Shown: positions 11,138 to 26,104, counted from the stretch's first letter. The stretch: DNA of 64,000 nucleotides from Aphrophora alni (GCA_963513935.1 OY740768.1:74438877-74502876), one strand, 5' to 3'. Numbers and translations: made by a program. The notes: a model not told the origin generated them from the letters alone.

Positions 11138-13797
11138 GAATTGAGCATTTGTCAAAGCAAATTTTTAAAGGATAATTTTGAAAATACAATCTTAGTTCGG
11201 GGGAAGGTCAATTTCAAAGCTTCACAATAAACTCAGGTAAAAGGGCTTGTAATAAAATGTAAATGTTAAATAATTTAATCAATAATATTAGCTTGGTAAA
11301 ATAATGTATAAGCGTAAAAATCAATAAATTAATACAAATGTAAAATTTTAGAATATATTTATGTAGATATTGGTTGTTCTTGGGGTAAACGATTGTTAGA
11401 GTCAATTAAGCTAAGTTTATAAGCATTAATAAAAGAAGGAAAGTTGTATAGAAGAGAGAGCTGCTCTCGAATTGAAGACAATTTACGTGTATTTAAGAGA
11501 ATTTTGGTTTTTTGAAGCTTAACATCATGTAAACAATAAAAAATCAGTATATACAATTTACTTATTGAAGACAGTTTTATAGTGTTGAGTCATGTACTTT
11601 GATAATTCGTCTTTGATATTATTCATACTATAACAACATGTTTTGTAATTAATTATTAATACAAAGGCATAACACTTCTATTATTTATGAACACCTACGA
11701 TACTTTATTTTATATGTCTACTACTTGTTAAATATAATAAGCAAATTCTTTCGATTATGTAATTTTTAAAATTTGAATTAATTGCATTCATTTATCAACT
11801 AACTGTGCAGGATTAGTAATAGATAATAAGGAGAGACGGAATTCTTTCCCGAAAACCTAATGTCTAGAAGTGTAGAGAAGGTCGTCCATTCCGGATCTAA
11901 ATATCCCTGTTAAATATTTCATTAACAAGCCAGTCATCCTGACAGATCGACTACTGCAACTTCGACCTGTCTCTTCAGCTAATAAATAATGTACTCTTCC
12001 GAATTGCATGACTGAGATATTCAAAGACCTTGTATAATGGTTCAACACAATCTCAACACTAATCAATACATTCACTTACTGGTATTTTCAAAGTAGCATG
12101 TTCTTGGCTATAACGATCTCAAAGGATCTACAATTGATAAATAATTAATTAATGTCTATTATAAAATATTAAAATAATAATAATTGATAAAAAGGTTAAT
12201 ATTAATAAATAATTGTAAGAATAAGTAAATTGGGACAAAACACATGTTACCAAGCAAACTATACCGACAATAGCAGCTGCAAAGTTAAGTTGGGGAGATA
12301 ACGGTACTAATTTGAAGAACGTGACAAATACAAGGAAAGAAAACATTCTGTTTTCTTTGAGGGAAGAAAGTTCGCCGACATACATAAAAAAAGGCACGGT
12401 AAAAGTAAAAACATAACGGAGTTGCTACTCAAAGCAGCTGCATGTCATAAACAAAGAACCTAGAAAAAATGAGAAAGTAAATACCTAACGGTATCTCCAA
12501 GGGGCGAAGTCAAAGTACGTAAAAAAAGTAACGTTTTTAGAAAGTTTGGATGTCCAATCAGAAGAGACCTAAGTTTCAAAAAATGAGATATAGACCAATA
12601 GGCGAGGAAGACGCGGAACTTGGAAATCGGGGGAGGCAAGATCCAACGGTAAGAAGAGTCAGTCTAAAACTGGGGGTGAGAGTGTGTAGGTCTTGGCCTA
12701 CAGCTGGGAATCAGAGTAAGGAGGTGTTAAGTGTCTTAAACTGAGAACCTGAGGGTTTATTGCAAAGTTGTCGAATAACTTAAAGGCAGAGTTGCCACAA
12801 AATTTAGTAGTTTTGTTGTTTTTTGTAATAATAATTAAAGTCAAGGAGTATTAAAGTTGTAAAGGAAGAGGAGAGAATCATCGCGTCGAATTAAGAGTTA
12901 AATTGAGAACGAGTTAGGAGACCAAGCAGCGTTTAGCGGGTATAATACAAGGGATTCACCATTCGTCAAGGAACCAGGATTCCATCATCCGACCTCCCAG
13001 GATAAGGATATACATGTGTTAGTGCGTCGTTAGTGAAGAAAGAGAAATTAAATAAATAAAAGCAGTGGGTGATTGTGTTTGTGTACAAGTGCCAAAAGAG
13101 GACGAGGCGTAACTGTTGATAAGTACCAAAATTTATAATTAATAATCATTTAGAATCTAGTATTTCACTTTGATGAGTCATAAAAGTTCCCATGCCCGAG
13201 ATTAAGAGTAAAGTTTGTTTTATAAATTAAATTAAGAGAAAGTAATTGAGCTAGCCGGCAAAATAAAAGTAATTTGAAAATAATATAATTAAATTAAAGA
13301 AAATTGTTTTGTAATAGATTTGCTATAAATTAATAAGAACATTAAGACAAAATCTGTAGAGACATTCGTAGAGTTTTTATGTAAATTGAATAATAAATTA
13401 AGATTTTAAATTTGTCAACAATTAAATATTGTGTATTAGCATAAATTAGTTTTAAAGAATGAAAGTGTGAAAGAATGAGTAGTCTTAAGATTGATATGAA
13501 TATTTAATTGAATGTGATTCTTGTTATATAAATAACTAGAGGAGAATAAATCCAGAAGATGGTTAAAAAGTAGAAGTTGTTTGTGGAATTAATTTAATTC
13601 AACCATCCTAGTTTTTTAAGATTTCGATAGAAATCAAATAAAATTAATTGTCAGAAATAGATTAGCGCAAAATAAGTGTGGCTAATAAAGATTAAGTTTA
13701 AAAGTAAATTCATAAATGTGTCATTAATTCAAAACAAATTAAATAAAATGCAATTCCAATTAAAGTAAAAGTAAATAAACAGTAAAATAATTAAAAT
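11137..13797. other. AT-rich gene-free DNA with one exon-like module
   Basis: No intact coding gene is visible. An FRSG module lies on the minus strand at 11,881-11,916. The part from about 12,400 to 13,790 is purine-rich and richer in GC words than its surroundings, similar in texture to elements E1 and E2. It may be another decayed repeat ending in the hairpin array at 13.8 kb. CCAATCAG and ACCAATAGG at about 12,550-12,605 resemble CCAAT boxes but prove nothing. Confidence 0.45.
11881..11916 (-). repeat. Exon-like FRSG module, copy 2
   Basis: The minus strand reads TATTTAACAG followed by a frame IFRSGMDDLL, matching the block at 1829-1864 at 33 of 36 positions. It sits near the end of a 72-codon minus-strand frame (11,857-12,075), which continues upstream across the presumed intron and so is probably not a real protein. 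Similarity to copy 1 continues weakly downstream. Confidence 0.45.
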
Positions 13798-13972
13798 AAA
13801 TGTAACGTAGGTGAAGTTACATTTGACACTCCAACGTGTGGTTTTTAAATTAAAATTAAATTAAATTAAATATATAACAACCTAAATGTTATATTTGGCT
13901 CACCAAAGTGTGGCTTTAAATAGATTAAATTTAAATTAAAAAAATAAAAATAGATAACAACTTCATTGTTAT
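13798..13972 (+). repeat. Three tandem units, each with a hairpin and 9-nt loop
   Basis: Unit 1 stem is 13,798-13,806 with 13,816-13,824 (9 bp perfect). Unit 2 is 13,872-13,878 with 13,888-13,894 (7 bp). Unit 3 is 13,954-13,958 with 13,968-13,972 (5 bp). Every loop is exactly 9 nt. The stem core is GTAAC/GTTAC in unit 1 and ATAAC/GTTAT in units 2 and 3, a compensatory change. Units 1 and 2 are followed by CTCCAACGTGTGG and CACCAAAGTGTGG. The words TTTGRC...CAACGTGTGG recall sequence just inside the 5' LTR of some insect LTR retrotransposons, but no LTR was found, so this is only a suggestion. Confidence 0.6.
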
Positions 13973-13989
13973 ATGGCATTACACTGTAA

Positions 13990-16900
13990 ATAACCTGTAA
14001 TATTGAGATCAGCTTGGTACTGTGTTTATTAAAGCTACGTACAATATTGTACATTTGTCGAACCTTCAATACCATTTACAACGTTTTCAGTTTTATTTTA
14101 ATATACAATTAATTTACAAATATAACAAACTAATAAAGTCACAAATAAATTCTAAATTATTGAGGCTAACTTACTGTATTTTCTGGTGTTGCGTGAATCA
14201 AATTTGTGAATTCAAAGGCATTTTTAATTCAAAAACCACTTACATGCTATTTTCTTTATGCCCTATGTATGTTTACAATATATTTGGGAAAGTAATTATC
14301 AATGCTTTATTTTAATTGAAAGCAAACTTTCAGTTCCTAACAAATACCCAGGGTATGAACAGTGGTTTTATGTTAGTGATTTGTGTATATCATTATGAAA
14401 TTTTGAAACATTTACTCTTAGAATTAGCTGTAGATAATATTTACCTACATAAAATTTACCATTAAGCGCCAGAATGTAGTGAATATTGCTAGAACTCTCA
14501 TGTCTATGTGAGAAGTATGTGCTCCACAGATTTAGGCCATCTACTTTGAAGGTTTCACGTTAGTCACGTCCCTCAAATTTAAATTCGACGTCATTCAAAC
14601 TAACACCACCTATAACTTTGAAACTTTAGGAGATTATAACAATTATAAATAGAGTACATTTTTATTCAAAAATTTTCTTTGATTATTTTTACGGAAATGT
14701 CAAAAATATGCGGAGGAAATATGAATTTCCTCTAATCGCTAGCAAAAATGGTTAAGTTATTAATTAAGAACCACTTCACCATAACTCTTTATACTGTATC
14801 TGGTTATCTATAATTATATAACTATAATTATTGCATCTCATTGCGTTATAATTATTGCGTTGCTAAAATTGGCTAAATTGTTGTTAAAACTGGTTTCATT
14901 AAATAATTATACTAATCTAAATTGTGTTTCATTTTAATTTTTTAACTACTGCACCTATTTTACAAAATAATTTTCTGTTCCAATTCTATTTTATCATATA
15001 CCAATTTCGTCACTTATAATACATATGCTGAAAAAGATTTTTTAAATGTGTAATGTCAGAATATCGGGATTTCCTATTTTTTTCGGCTGCAAGAGATATT
15101 TATAACGCGAAATCTATTGGACTGATTTCAAAACCATTTTATTTCCAATTAGCATTCAGATCATATACCATATTTTTCATTAATAAACATAATTGTTGTT
15201 ACTGAAAATTTTACAAAAATGAGTAAAATATGTCGCAAATTCTGGTTCTCATATGATCTTGAAAAACAAATTTTGTTATAATTTGGAAACTTTTAAACCA
15301 ATTTTTATCAAATCTAGTTTAAAATCTAACTACATAACGTACCAACATAGAAAATAAAACTGCGTGAACATTAAATAAACGATTGTTAAGATATAAAGTT
15401 ACAAACAGCAAATAGTAACGTTTTGCATAAGTAAATATATGATAATATTAAATACTTTTAAATTTAAAAGTTAACTCTAATTATAGAAACCATTATAATT
15501 TGTATACTTTTTGCAAATTGTCACTAATGTAGCTAACTAATTAAATTTACTGGTGAAGAAGAAGTGATAAACTTTAATCTTGTTACTGTACAATTTTCGA
15601 CATTTATATTCATTTCTCCAATATTTTATCAAATATTTCTCACGTTTCCCCAATGCTCATTCATTAGTTGGAAAGGTGAATGCTGAACATTATTCCTTTT
15701 TTAAACTGGATGAAAAAATAATATTTCTAAACGTCTTAGATGCAGCAACTTATAGCAGTTATTTATATAATTAGATATATCTATTTAAAGTCAGTATATC
15801 TAAGAATCAACATCTCTTATTATAAGTTTCTTGAAATTTATTTTGAAGTGACAGTATTTTTTTTAAATGTTCTATGCCCATCATACCAAACTACTTATAT
15901 TTCTGTTTGATACTGTTTTCTTATTTTTTAATGACTGAAATTCATGTTTGATAATCTTACTAACATATATGTTTTTTTTGTATATTCGAGATAAAATTCC
16001 GCTTACCTAAAATATTCTTTGATATGTGTGTTAAGTTTAAACATGAAAATAATTCTAACATAAATTAAAATTAAGTATAAATCAATACACAGTTATAACT
16101 CATTTCCTTAACACCACATACGATTATTTAGTATAAATAATGTATTTTTATTTATTCTTAAGGTAAATATTTCTTTAACCCGGGAAGAGGTTGTTAAAAC
16201 TTTGTGTGACGATAGTATGTAGACAAACTAAAAACGCGTTTGAATACAAATCAAAATTTCATTTACTAATAATTGTCCTATCGCAATAATCTAAATACCA
16301 TTGTAAAGTCAATGATTTGTACTTAAAAATTCTAAAAATGAAAAGTTCCTATAAAAATAAGTTCGCTGAAGTTTAGTCGCTAGAAAACGTTAAAGTTTGT
16401 CTAAACAAGAGACAAAATTTACGATATATTCGTCTATTTGTCACGAGTCCACTTTTCTGTCGAACTACTCCACATCTAAACTATTTTATAGTATTTTTAT
16501 TTTTACTTAGAATGGTACCTGCCAAATTATTGTTGGTCTCATTTTTAGTGAGATACAGACTTTAAAAACATCATGACTAAAACGATAATTTCCAATACCA
16601 TTTGCAACAACTAACTCCATGTCAAATATTTATTAGTAATATTTAAATTTTTGTGACGATCTATATATCATTATAGATTATATATCATTAAAAAGAGGAA
16701 GTTCATAGGATGTGGGAAATATTAGACGATTCTATGGGATAAATATTCTGGTACCTTAAAAGTACTGTACCTTGAAAGTTTTGCTTTCCAACGGAATTAG
16801 TTTGTTTATGTCACTGAACGAGATAGGCATTTTACATGCTGAACCGACTGCTAACTTTAGTGGGTATTATTATTATTATTTTTTTAAAGTTTATTATTTA

Positions 16901-17997
16901 TTAATTTATTATGATTCCTTGATACAGATTTATCTTCACAACAATATATCTAGTGTAAGTGTTTGAATAGCCTACAAAAATGTTTGCTCTTTTTTGAAGT
17001 TTGATTGTGATTTTTTTATTCAAATTTTAGTTACGTAATGATAATTTTTCTCATTCTGTTTTACCTGACTATAAGATATATGATTTAGAGAATTTATGAA
17101 TTCACAGTTCAATTATATGTATCTTTGCCTAAATAATAGTATAGCCTATATCAAGTTGAGTTTTAGATACAATAAACATTTTTCATGATAATTTTTGATT
17201 TTATGTAGTTTTTCACAAATATTTATTTTTACTAATACAAATTTTTCGAAATTTATATATTTTGTACAAACTTTTACTCACAAGTATATTACAAAACTAT
17301 TGTATATCTTTTAAAAAAGAAAAATTTTGTGATGTGATTGTTATGGACACTTGTAATATAATGAAAAATTGTTCATAACAAGCTTTTGGATAATATTACT
17401 ATTGTTTTGTGAATTTAATACAAATATTGAAAAATGAGCAAAGATTTAATGTTGTTATCATTGCCAGTTGTAGGGTTTTGAAGGCCGGACTACTGACTTA
17501 TTCAGTCTGTTATTACTTATGAGTAACTAGTTTTAACCAACTTTTTAAAAATATTCTTTTGTTTCAATCTTAAACAAAACAGCATGTATATTTTTGTACA
17601 TATATAAATTTTAAGTAATCAACAAATTATAACTTTATCGACTGATTTTCTTTAACAATTTTCGTATTCAAAAACAAATATATTATATTTCAACTGAAAT
17701 ATAACTTTTTATAAAGAAATGTTTCTGCAATATTTATTATCTACTACATTTGATGTTAAATTGATTTATTTATTACTTTTTTATTATTTGGAGTAAAAGT
17801 TTGAAAATATTGTAAATAACATTTACTATCAGTATTATAAATTTATTTACTATAAAGTTGTTAATTTGAACAATCCTGAAAATGTATTTAGTTTACGTAC
17901 GCTATAGTTTACTGTTAATTTCCACAATTTTAACTTATAATTCATGTAGTTTCAGAAGAATTTAACTGATTTATCAGTTGTAAGTTTATAATAAATT
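13990..17997. other. AT-rich gene-free DNA
   Basis: About 4 kb with no recognisable coding sequence, transposon or strong repeat. Open frames of 60-100 codons here are low-complexity and unsupported. Confidence 0.6.
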
Positions 17998-18403
17998 ATT
18001 ACAATAGAGTAACTTAGCCTCCAGTTGTACCATTTTGTATAGTGCCTCTAGTCAAATATTTTATATATAATTGAAATTACAGTGTATTTTAAACATGGCG
18101 AGTGAACATTGTAAAGGAACACTAATTATTGAGCTTACAAAATAAATGAACTAATTTTCCTAAATCTTATACAACAATGCTAGATTTTATATTTTATTTG
18201 TTATTTAGACAAAAAGAAATTACTTGATTATTACTAATGGTATTTATTATAAGACCATTCAAAGCTAATAGAATGAATTAATAACATAATACTATTATAT
18301 TTTTCAAGTTTTATGTTTTGCGTATTCCGATTTTAACATCTATTAACATAATAGCCAATCTCGTTTTATTAATCCCTCAAATTTAATATGAGTAAATTAA
18401 CAA
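17998..18403 (+). repeat. 406-bp repeat, copy 1
   Basis: Ungapped match to 51,087-51,492 with about 10 differences, mostly transitions, so about 97.5% identity. Both copies start ATTACAATAGAGTAAC and end AGTAAATTAACAA; flanking DNA is unrelated beyond those points. There is no clear terminal inverted repeat or target-site duplication. A TATTTTATATATAA box stands about 40 bp before an ATG with good context (ACATGG). From it a frame MASEHCKGTLIIELTK opens and stops at once in this copy. The repeat is probably a young interspersed element or a recent local duplication. Confidence 0.8.
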
Positions 18404-18973
18404 TATTGTAGATTTAAAGTTAAATGAACCGTTCCTAGAACTTGAAATGGTCTGAAAAAATTGTAAGGACTTTGATGTCATTCCAAAGGACAAGAAGAGA
18501 AAAAAATAGTTAAATAACTTAAAATGTTTGGTATAAATTGACGGCAGATGATTTTGTACGCCAGGGAAACTTGTTACACCCTCATACCATGTACATGCCG
18601 TAGAGTTCTTCAATTGTACCCTGGTCCTCAGCCTGTTTGTAAAGAAAAGATATCAGACTGTTACGTAGCTTCTTATCGGGTTTGGTAATACAGTAAGTAA
18701 ATAGAATCGATGGTCTAGTTAAATATTCTTTAAATATATTTTTTTCAAAACTCTTCTAACACAACGTAATACGTTTTTAATTCAATGGTGGTTTATCGAC
18801 TTATTTTAGTACAGTGGTTTCCTATCTTAACACAGAGCAAAGCGATGTTGCGACAAAAAACAAATTTTAATTAATCACTCTTCATTTAGACTTATATATA
18901 CTTTTATTCCTGAAACTCAAAATTGTAAAGTTTCGTGATCCTCATATATTAGGACTCCATCAATCGCGGACAA

Positions 18974-19338
<365 letters not shown>

Positions 19339-19649
19339 TTTAAATTTAAAATTTGAGGTTGTAATTGTATGGATCAAAAATTTATAAGAAGGATAAAAAA
19401 TTATAAGAAGGATAAAAAATTAGCAACAAACACTGTTATAGTTTCTTAATTACAATAATTACTAGGTTAATACTTGTGTCTTGATACGGTCATTATCAGA
19501 AAAATAGAATATAAAATAGAAATAGGTTAAGCGTGACGCTTATATTGATTAATCTTGATTAATCAACTATTAAAGGTAGACAATCAAATGAGTGGTTAAA
19601 ATGATGATGATACATTATATAGTTATAGTTTATAAGCTAAGTTTCTGTT

Positions 19650-22600
19650 GTTTCAAACTTATAAAATAACAAATAGGCTTAATAGTAATATATTTGAGAG
19701 CAAACAAAGTTAAAACTAGTATTGCTAAGTAAAGGGCACGTGGTACAACAACAAACATTCATTCCTTCGCTTCACTTGTCTTCTTCTTCACACTGTTTGT
19801 CTTTGTTGAAGAGGACAAGTTGCAAGGTTATTGAAAACTTGATAAATTACTCATATTGAATATATGAAATGAGTAAAATTTAACAGACCTTTGTAAGTCA
19901 AGTTTGGGTATAAATTAAGTTGCAGCACAACAAGTGGAAGGAGTGGTTTAACCCATCTATCAGATTTCGATTAATTAAAGTTAGTAACAGTCAAATATCT
20001 CTTTTTATCCAAAAGGATACTAAAACTCATTATACAATATTATTAATATATTCAGTGAGAAAGTTTTGTCATATGTGAGACAAACCTAAAGATTCCATCA
20101 TTACACATGACCTTTTGGTCCGTAAATGCACTTTATTAAAATTATTATATATTACTTCAAATTTTGAATATAACTCATTTTTAACCAATAAAAAATATAA
20201 ACAAAAACATAATTAAATATATACAATTATCAATTTTTCATTTTATTATTTTCTACTATCTGTACAAAGCCTTCAGTTAGCTATTTTGACCAAAGACAAT
20301 TTTCCATTTATAATTGTCACTAAAGTTTTGTATATTCTTAACACTTCATACATATACTGTATAATTATGCATCACAGAACAATTTATGAAATATAGCAAT
20401 ATTTAATATTTTTAAGTGTTTTAATAGTTCTTTAAAATTACAAAGATTATAAAAGGAAATATGTTCATAATATCCAGAAAATGCTAATTATTCTTGCTTA
20501 CCCAAGAATAATACCCCCACGAATAGCAAATCCAGGATTTTTACTATTCAATTTATTTCTATATTCCACCTTGAAAATAAGAGTTTACAATAGATGTGGA
20601 ATCGACCAAAGGAAGCATTGCAATTAACAGACAGGCACTGTAAACCTTGTATGACTAAAGGAATATAAGTGACTGATTCTGTCTGTTCACTTCTATCATA
20701 TCCCTATGGTAGTCACGCTAAATGGGAGCAGGTGTTACGTCAGTTGTAACAAATCATGTATAAATCGACATTTCGCATCACTTTGGATGGTTTATGAGGG
20801 AGGAGAAATGACTAGGAGACACTAGGTTTACGTCTGCAAACAGTAGGACATTCCTTCCACAATAAACTATCTATCTCCCTTTCTTTTTTAAACTTTCTAA
20901 ATCTTTCATATGTATGGTGAAGCGACATTTCATCCGCGTTATCGGACGAGCCGACACTACTATTTATGTATTACTTGGAAAATGTCTGTCAAAAGCTAAA
21001 ATATTTTGATGGTATTTAACTAAACTCTACGAGGATATTTAAGCACACAAAACGTGAATAGGGTTTCTTTTCTTTTAATTGTGTTTACGTGAAGTCAATG
21101 AAGTTAATGTTGATTTGAAAGTTACATCTCATTTTTGTAAATTATTATTTACTAATTTTACGTCTATTTGATACACAAATGAATTAAGTGTAAGAGCGTT
21201 ATAGTTTGTTTAGTAATAAATTAGTAATAACAGAAATTAGGTGCAGTTTTAAACCATCAATACCCTGGAAAGTAAAGTTTAAAAGTCGATTCAAACATTT
21301 TCCTGCAATTTACGTCTGCAATCACAATAGGATGCTTGATTATGTAATTCGTGTTGGGGCTATGACAAGCTGTGGCAAAATGACTTACAAGCTTTTCTGA
21401 ACTATTTAAATTAGTTGAAATTTCCTCACAGGTAGTGTAATACATTTAATATTTCATGATCTATTCACTATTTCCTCCAAAATTACCAGACCACGTAGAA
21501 TTGTTTTAGGAAGTCTTTATTAGAGTGTGTGAAATTTAGGATAAATAAAACTGGGTTTGGAGTCCAAGGAGTGTGAGCAGGATGAGGGTTGTTCTACTGG
21601 AATCTGTTCAACTGTGTTTCTGTCAGGAATTACAGCTTTAGAGGAATATATCAGAAATTAACTTGAGATTCCGACACAGAATTCAGGTCATAATAAATTA
21701 GACTTGGATTTTTTCAGTAACATATCACAGTTTGTGAAGGGGGAGGGACTTAACAGTGTCCCCTAGATTCACTAGATTTCTGGACAAGCTGGTATTAGTG
21801 GAAATATATGTGGAGACATTCCTGGCTAACAAAGTATCAGCAGGGAAATTAACAGAACTTAAGCCACCCTGTGGCATATACAAGAACAAATTGCGTCTGA
21901 CCTTCTGTCGTTACGGAGTCGCACGGTAAGAATTGTGCTAAAACTCGTTACAGGGCAATTATACCTAATAAAAAATAGTACGAAATGGGGATATTAGCTG
22001 GGGACCCTCTGAGTAGGAAATTTGGCCTGCAAGAGGAAAGGGCAAAGCAAATGGTTTATGAATACGAATGCTTTCAAATTGGAAAGGAATGGAACTTTTG
22101 GATCTTTGACAAAATGACTGTCAATACCTCAAAACAAACTTGTCAGGAAGATTCGGAATTTCAAGGCGATTACGGGTCTTCTTGGTGTATTAAACCGTCT
22201 ACTTCTAATTGGGAGCTCAATAATCGACAACCCAAGTGAAGGACAAGAAGAATTATTTACTAAGTAATTACTTACTTATAGAGATTTTTCCCATTGTTTT
22301 TTATAATACAGACCCTTATAATAAAATAAATAAAATTTATGGATATCACTTTAAGTACAATATTATTGAAATAACTAAAACTAAGGTTGGTCTCGATCAA
22401 TATCTCTATGTAAATGCTTTTATTTATTTAACATTTTAATCAAAAACTAATGGACGGATGTTGTTATAACTGTAATTATTTAATTACAAAACTTGAAATG
22501 GGTGATTATGAGTAGCTTATAAATAATTAATATAAATAGTAGACTTCACCCTTCTTTATTTGTTGAAAAAAGAAGTTCGTCTAGTTATCGCAGGTCAATA

Positions 22601-23580
22601 AGAAACAATTACTCGTATAAAAAAAGTTTTGTCATACCATTTAAACAAATAACAAATACACAGACATAAACACAACAACAAGGCACAATAAAATGGTACC
22701 ACTGTCAATTAAACACACACTTTTAGTCTTCAGGTGTAATCCTTAAATGTTGGCGGAAGCTTGAACTTCTCAGAAAGCCGTCTAACATTGTTCAACTGTG
22801 AGTTCAGTTGTAGGTTATTCAGAGGTTCAACCCCCACTCCATTCGTCTTATCCCTGATAGCCTTGTCAAAAGATCCTGTAGTTCCTTCTTTATTAATGAT
22901 AAAAATATCATTCATTAGAAAAACAAATTCTATTATCAGTAATTTTTTTTTTATATTTGATATTATGTATATTTTATATAAATAACGGGTCAAACTTTTT
23001 TTGTCAACAATAATTTATGGTGGGTTGAAGTCTGTTATTAAATTAAATTATACAAACACCCGCCTAATAATGCTTTTCAAGATTAAAACAGCTAATAAAT
23101 GTTGTATTGTAATTTTAAAAAAGTATATATATGTATATATATATAAAATTTAAGAAAAATTACCCTTTATCTAAAATTTAATTACAGACACATTCCACAA
23201 TCAAATAATTAAAGAAAATATATTTTCAATAATTTAAGAATAATTTTTATTTTTAAATTATTATATTTTATTTAATATATTGAAACTGATTTGAACGTCT
23301 CCATAATAAAAACTTTTCTATGTAAGACCGCAGATAAATGGTCTTGTTTGTGTTTGTTGTCGATGGAAGAATTGTTTAATTTCAAGATTTTAATATCAAA
23401 GTCAATTCATTAAATTTTAACTAAGACTTATTATAATCCGTATCTACAATCTATCAGTAACACATTATTGTTTTTGAAATTATTAATTAAGATACAGAGA
23501 TTCAAATGTAGTAAATATTTTAATAAACTTCACATCTATATTAAATACGCAATTTTTAAATAAATATACAGTATTATTAT
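19650..23580 (+). repeat. Segmental duplication, copy A
   Basis: A collinear, diverged match to 34,530-42,260, by eye roughly 65-75% identical in the best parts. Landmarks A/B include GAAGAGGACAAGTTGCAAG at 19.81 kb against 34.64 kb; CCAAAGGAAGCAT at 20.61 against 39.87 kb; GACATTCCTTCCACA at 20.85 against 40.10 kb; GTTGGGGCTATGACAAGC at 21.35 against 40.51 kb; GTCAGGAAGATTC at 22.14 against 41.45 kb; and TTGGTCTCGATCAATAT at 22.39 against 41.72 kb. Copy B carries about 4 kb extra between the first two landmarks. Neither copy keeps an obvious shared reading frame; the 84-codon frame at 21,985-22,239 is broken in copy B. Confidence 0.75.
19715..19850 (+). repeat. Exon-like VEED module, copy 1 (within duplication A)
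   Basis: A pyrimidine-rich stretch (CTTGTCTTCTTCTTCACAC) precedes TTTGTTGAAGAGGACAAG, whose frame reads LFVFVEEDKLQGY before a stop. Related blocks are at 34.6, 45.7, 51.5 (inverted) and 55.1 kb (inverted). Confidence 0.45.
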
Positions 23581-23705
23581 ACTATATTACGTATAGAAGA
23601 ATTAAGTATATACAAACATTACCTTTACTATTATTTAATTTACATTCAAAGGGTATGTTTTGAAAATTTAACCGAATAATACAATTATTTCGGTTGACAC
23701 AAAAT

Positions 23706-23707
<2 letters not shown>

Positions 23708-23758
<51 letters not shown>
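23708..23758 (+). repeat. (AT)n microsatellite
   Basis: About 51 bp of AT dinucleotides. The minus-strand frame rich in YI residues is read-through. Confidence 0.95.
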
Positions 23759-23760
<2 letters not shown>

Positions 23761-24888
23761 CACAAGAGGAAGGTATTTGTTGTGAAGAACGAACATACGT
23801 AAACATTATTTGTTGTCACTTAAAGTTAAATCATAGTCAAACATTACTAAAAGGTTTTTAAATAAAATGTGTTTAGTATTTAAGGTACAAAGACATAGCA
23901 CAAATAAATGGAGTTTGCATACATTTAGAATTTTAAATACCTCCCCTAATAAATTCTCGTCATTTTTTGGGATGATATCTACTTCAACTATTAAATATTT
24001 TAATTCTATCGACATAAAACAGAATTAATACCCTTACAATGAAGTAAAATTTAACATTAGGCATAGAACAAACATACAATAGGTGATAGTTCAGGCTTCA
24101 AACGTTTCTATTCCTTTCCCCTAGAGAAAAAAAATCATAAGATGTAGCTTACACTACTTAATAACTTATTATAAATATATTAAAAACGAATTCATGTATC
24201 TTGAAACACTTCATTTTCAATATAGGATCTTAGTTAAAATGTTTTAAATTTTCAACACCGATACTAAAGAAGTTGGTTAAGACTTGCTTTAGTAATAATA
24301 ACAAAGGCAAGTTAGATGAATAAAAAAACTACACTTAGTGCAATATACAGTAATGATGGTTTTAATTAAATTAAAGTATACATAATAGTTTACATTGTAA
24401 AATAAGTACTTTTGAAATATCTGTGGAATGTATCGAAAATCTTAACAAATCGGAATGAAATCTTGGAAACATTATATAAATGAATACTATATTATATAAT
24501 ATAAATGTTATGACACACCGTAATCAAATGAAGTATTTCATCTGACAATAGAAATAAATTTTAAAATTTTGGCTAAATAGAAAACATATCTCTATTACCC
24601 GTAATAATATAAAGCATGTAGCATAGTACTGGAATTTTAAGATAATTTGATAAATTATTACGATAAAATAAACATTTTGATTTATATATTTTTGTGCTAA
24701 AACTTCACTTATGAAAATAATATATGTAATTATACTCAAGTTGTAAAACTTGTCGGCATCAGTAAATTCCAAAACCACACGTTGCGCTTGGCGCGTTGAT
24801 TACTTGAGTAACACTAAAACATGTCTAACTCAAGACACTGGGGATCTTGCTATTTATTTATTAAAGCGTAATTCACTCCTTATCTTAT

Positions 24889-24961
24889 ACCAAGTTATCA
24901 TCTCAAATACGCTATTCCCTGATGTAACTTAACTTTGTTTCACTTCAAAACAGGAGTGAAT
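24889..24961 (+). repeat. Short diverged repeat shared with 406-455
   Basis: Carries the same ACCAAGTTATCATCTC block and downstream TTCAAAACAGGAGTGAAT block as the start of the window, separated here by a longer spacer. Confidence 0.5.
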
Positions 24962-25852
24962 ATTTATTGTGAGATTCAATTTATTTCCTCTGATACCGTT
25001 AGTCTACTGGGCTATGTATGGTAATTTATTATTTGGTTTTAACAACCAAGTTTAATATTAAACTGAATACAGAGTTAACTTTAAATATGAATATCTTCTT
25101 TCACAACAAGTATAAAAGTTAATCTAAAACAGGGAATTTCTGGTTTTTATTTTTAATTTGCTTTATTTTCGTTGATTATGAGATAGATCAACAACTAGAT
25201 TTCACAACTGCATACAGTCGTTTTATGTCTGCAACTTTATGTCTGTTTGGATAACTTTTGGACCCAACAGTTAACCAAAAACTTGAAATTTCAAAGTTAA
25301 GTTTATTTAACTTGTATTAAATTTGGTATTTTTTTTGTTTCAAGGACAAGATACCAATATATATTTCGTTACACTTGTATTAAATTGATTAATGTTGCAA
25401 TTACTTCATTAAAATCGAACCCATATATTGTTACCATTCTTAAGGAGAGAATCCATAAATAAAAGCCTTTGGAACCAGGAATGGTAATGTTTGAATGAAG
25501 AGATTTAGCGATTTCGATTGACCTGTAATTTATTTAACCATTTCTTTTAATTTAGCAGTTTTTGAGTTTTGAATTACCCATTTACAGAAAAGTTAATACA
25601 TAACATTGATTAACAGTTAAAAAAAAAAAAAGAACAATTTGCAATGTAACAATTGATAGTTTATCTATACTTAACTATTTGTATTTATACGTCCTTAAAA
25701 AAATTTTACATAACATTAATCAAACCCCTCCCATATAATTAAATTACAGAATGATATTCTAAAAGGAACGTAGATATTGATAACAATACGTTAATGTATC
25801 TTATGTTATAAAATATTCTAAATTTAAATTATTAACAAAATTACATTAATTA

Positions 25853-26093
<241 letters not shown>

Positions 26094-26101
26094 CGTCTCA
26101 A

Positions 26102-26104
<3 letters not shown>

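Noticed and set aside
13798..13950. LTR primer-binding site next to the hairpin units
   Set aside because: The TTTGRC...CAACGTGTGG words are suggestive, but no LTR, tRNA-complementary 18-mer or gag frame was found.
21985..22239. 84-codon frame MGILAGDPLSRKF... as a small gene
   Set aside because: The duplicated copy at 41.3 kb has an in-frame stop and shifts, so there is no sign of coding constraint.
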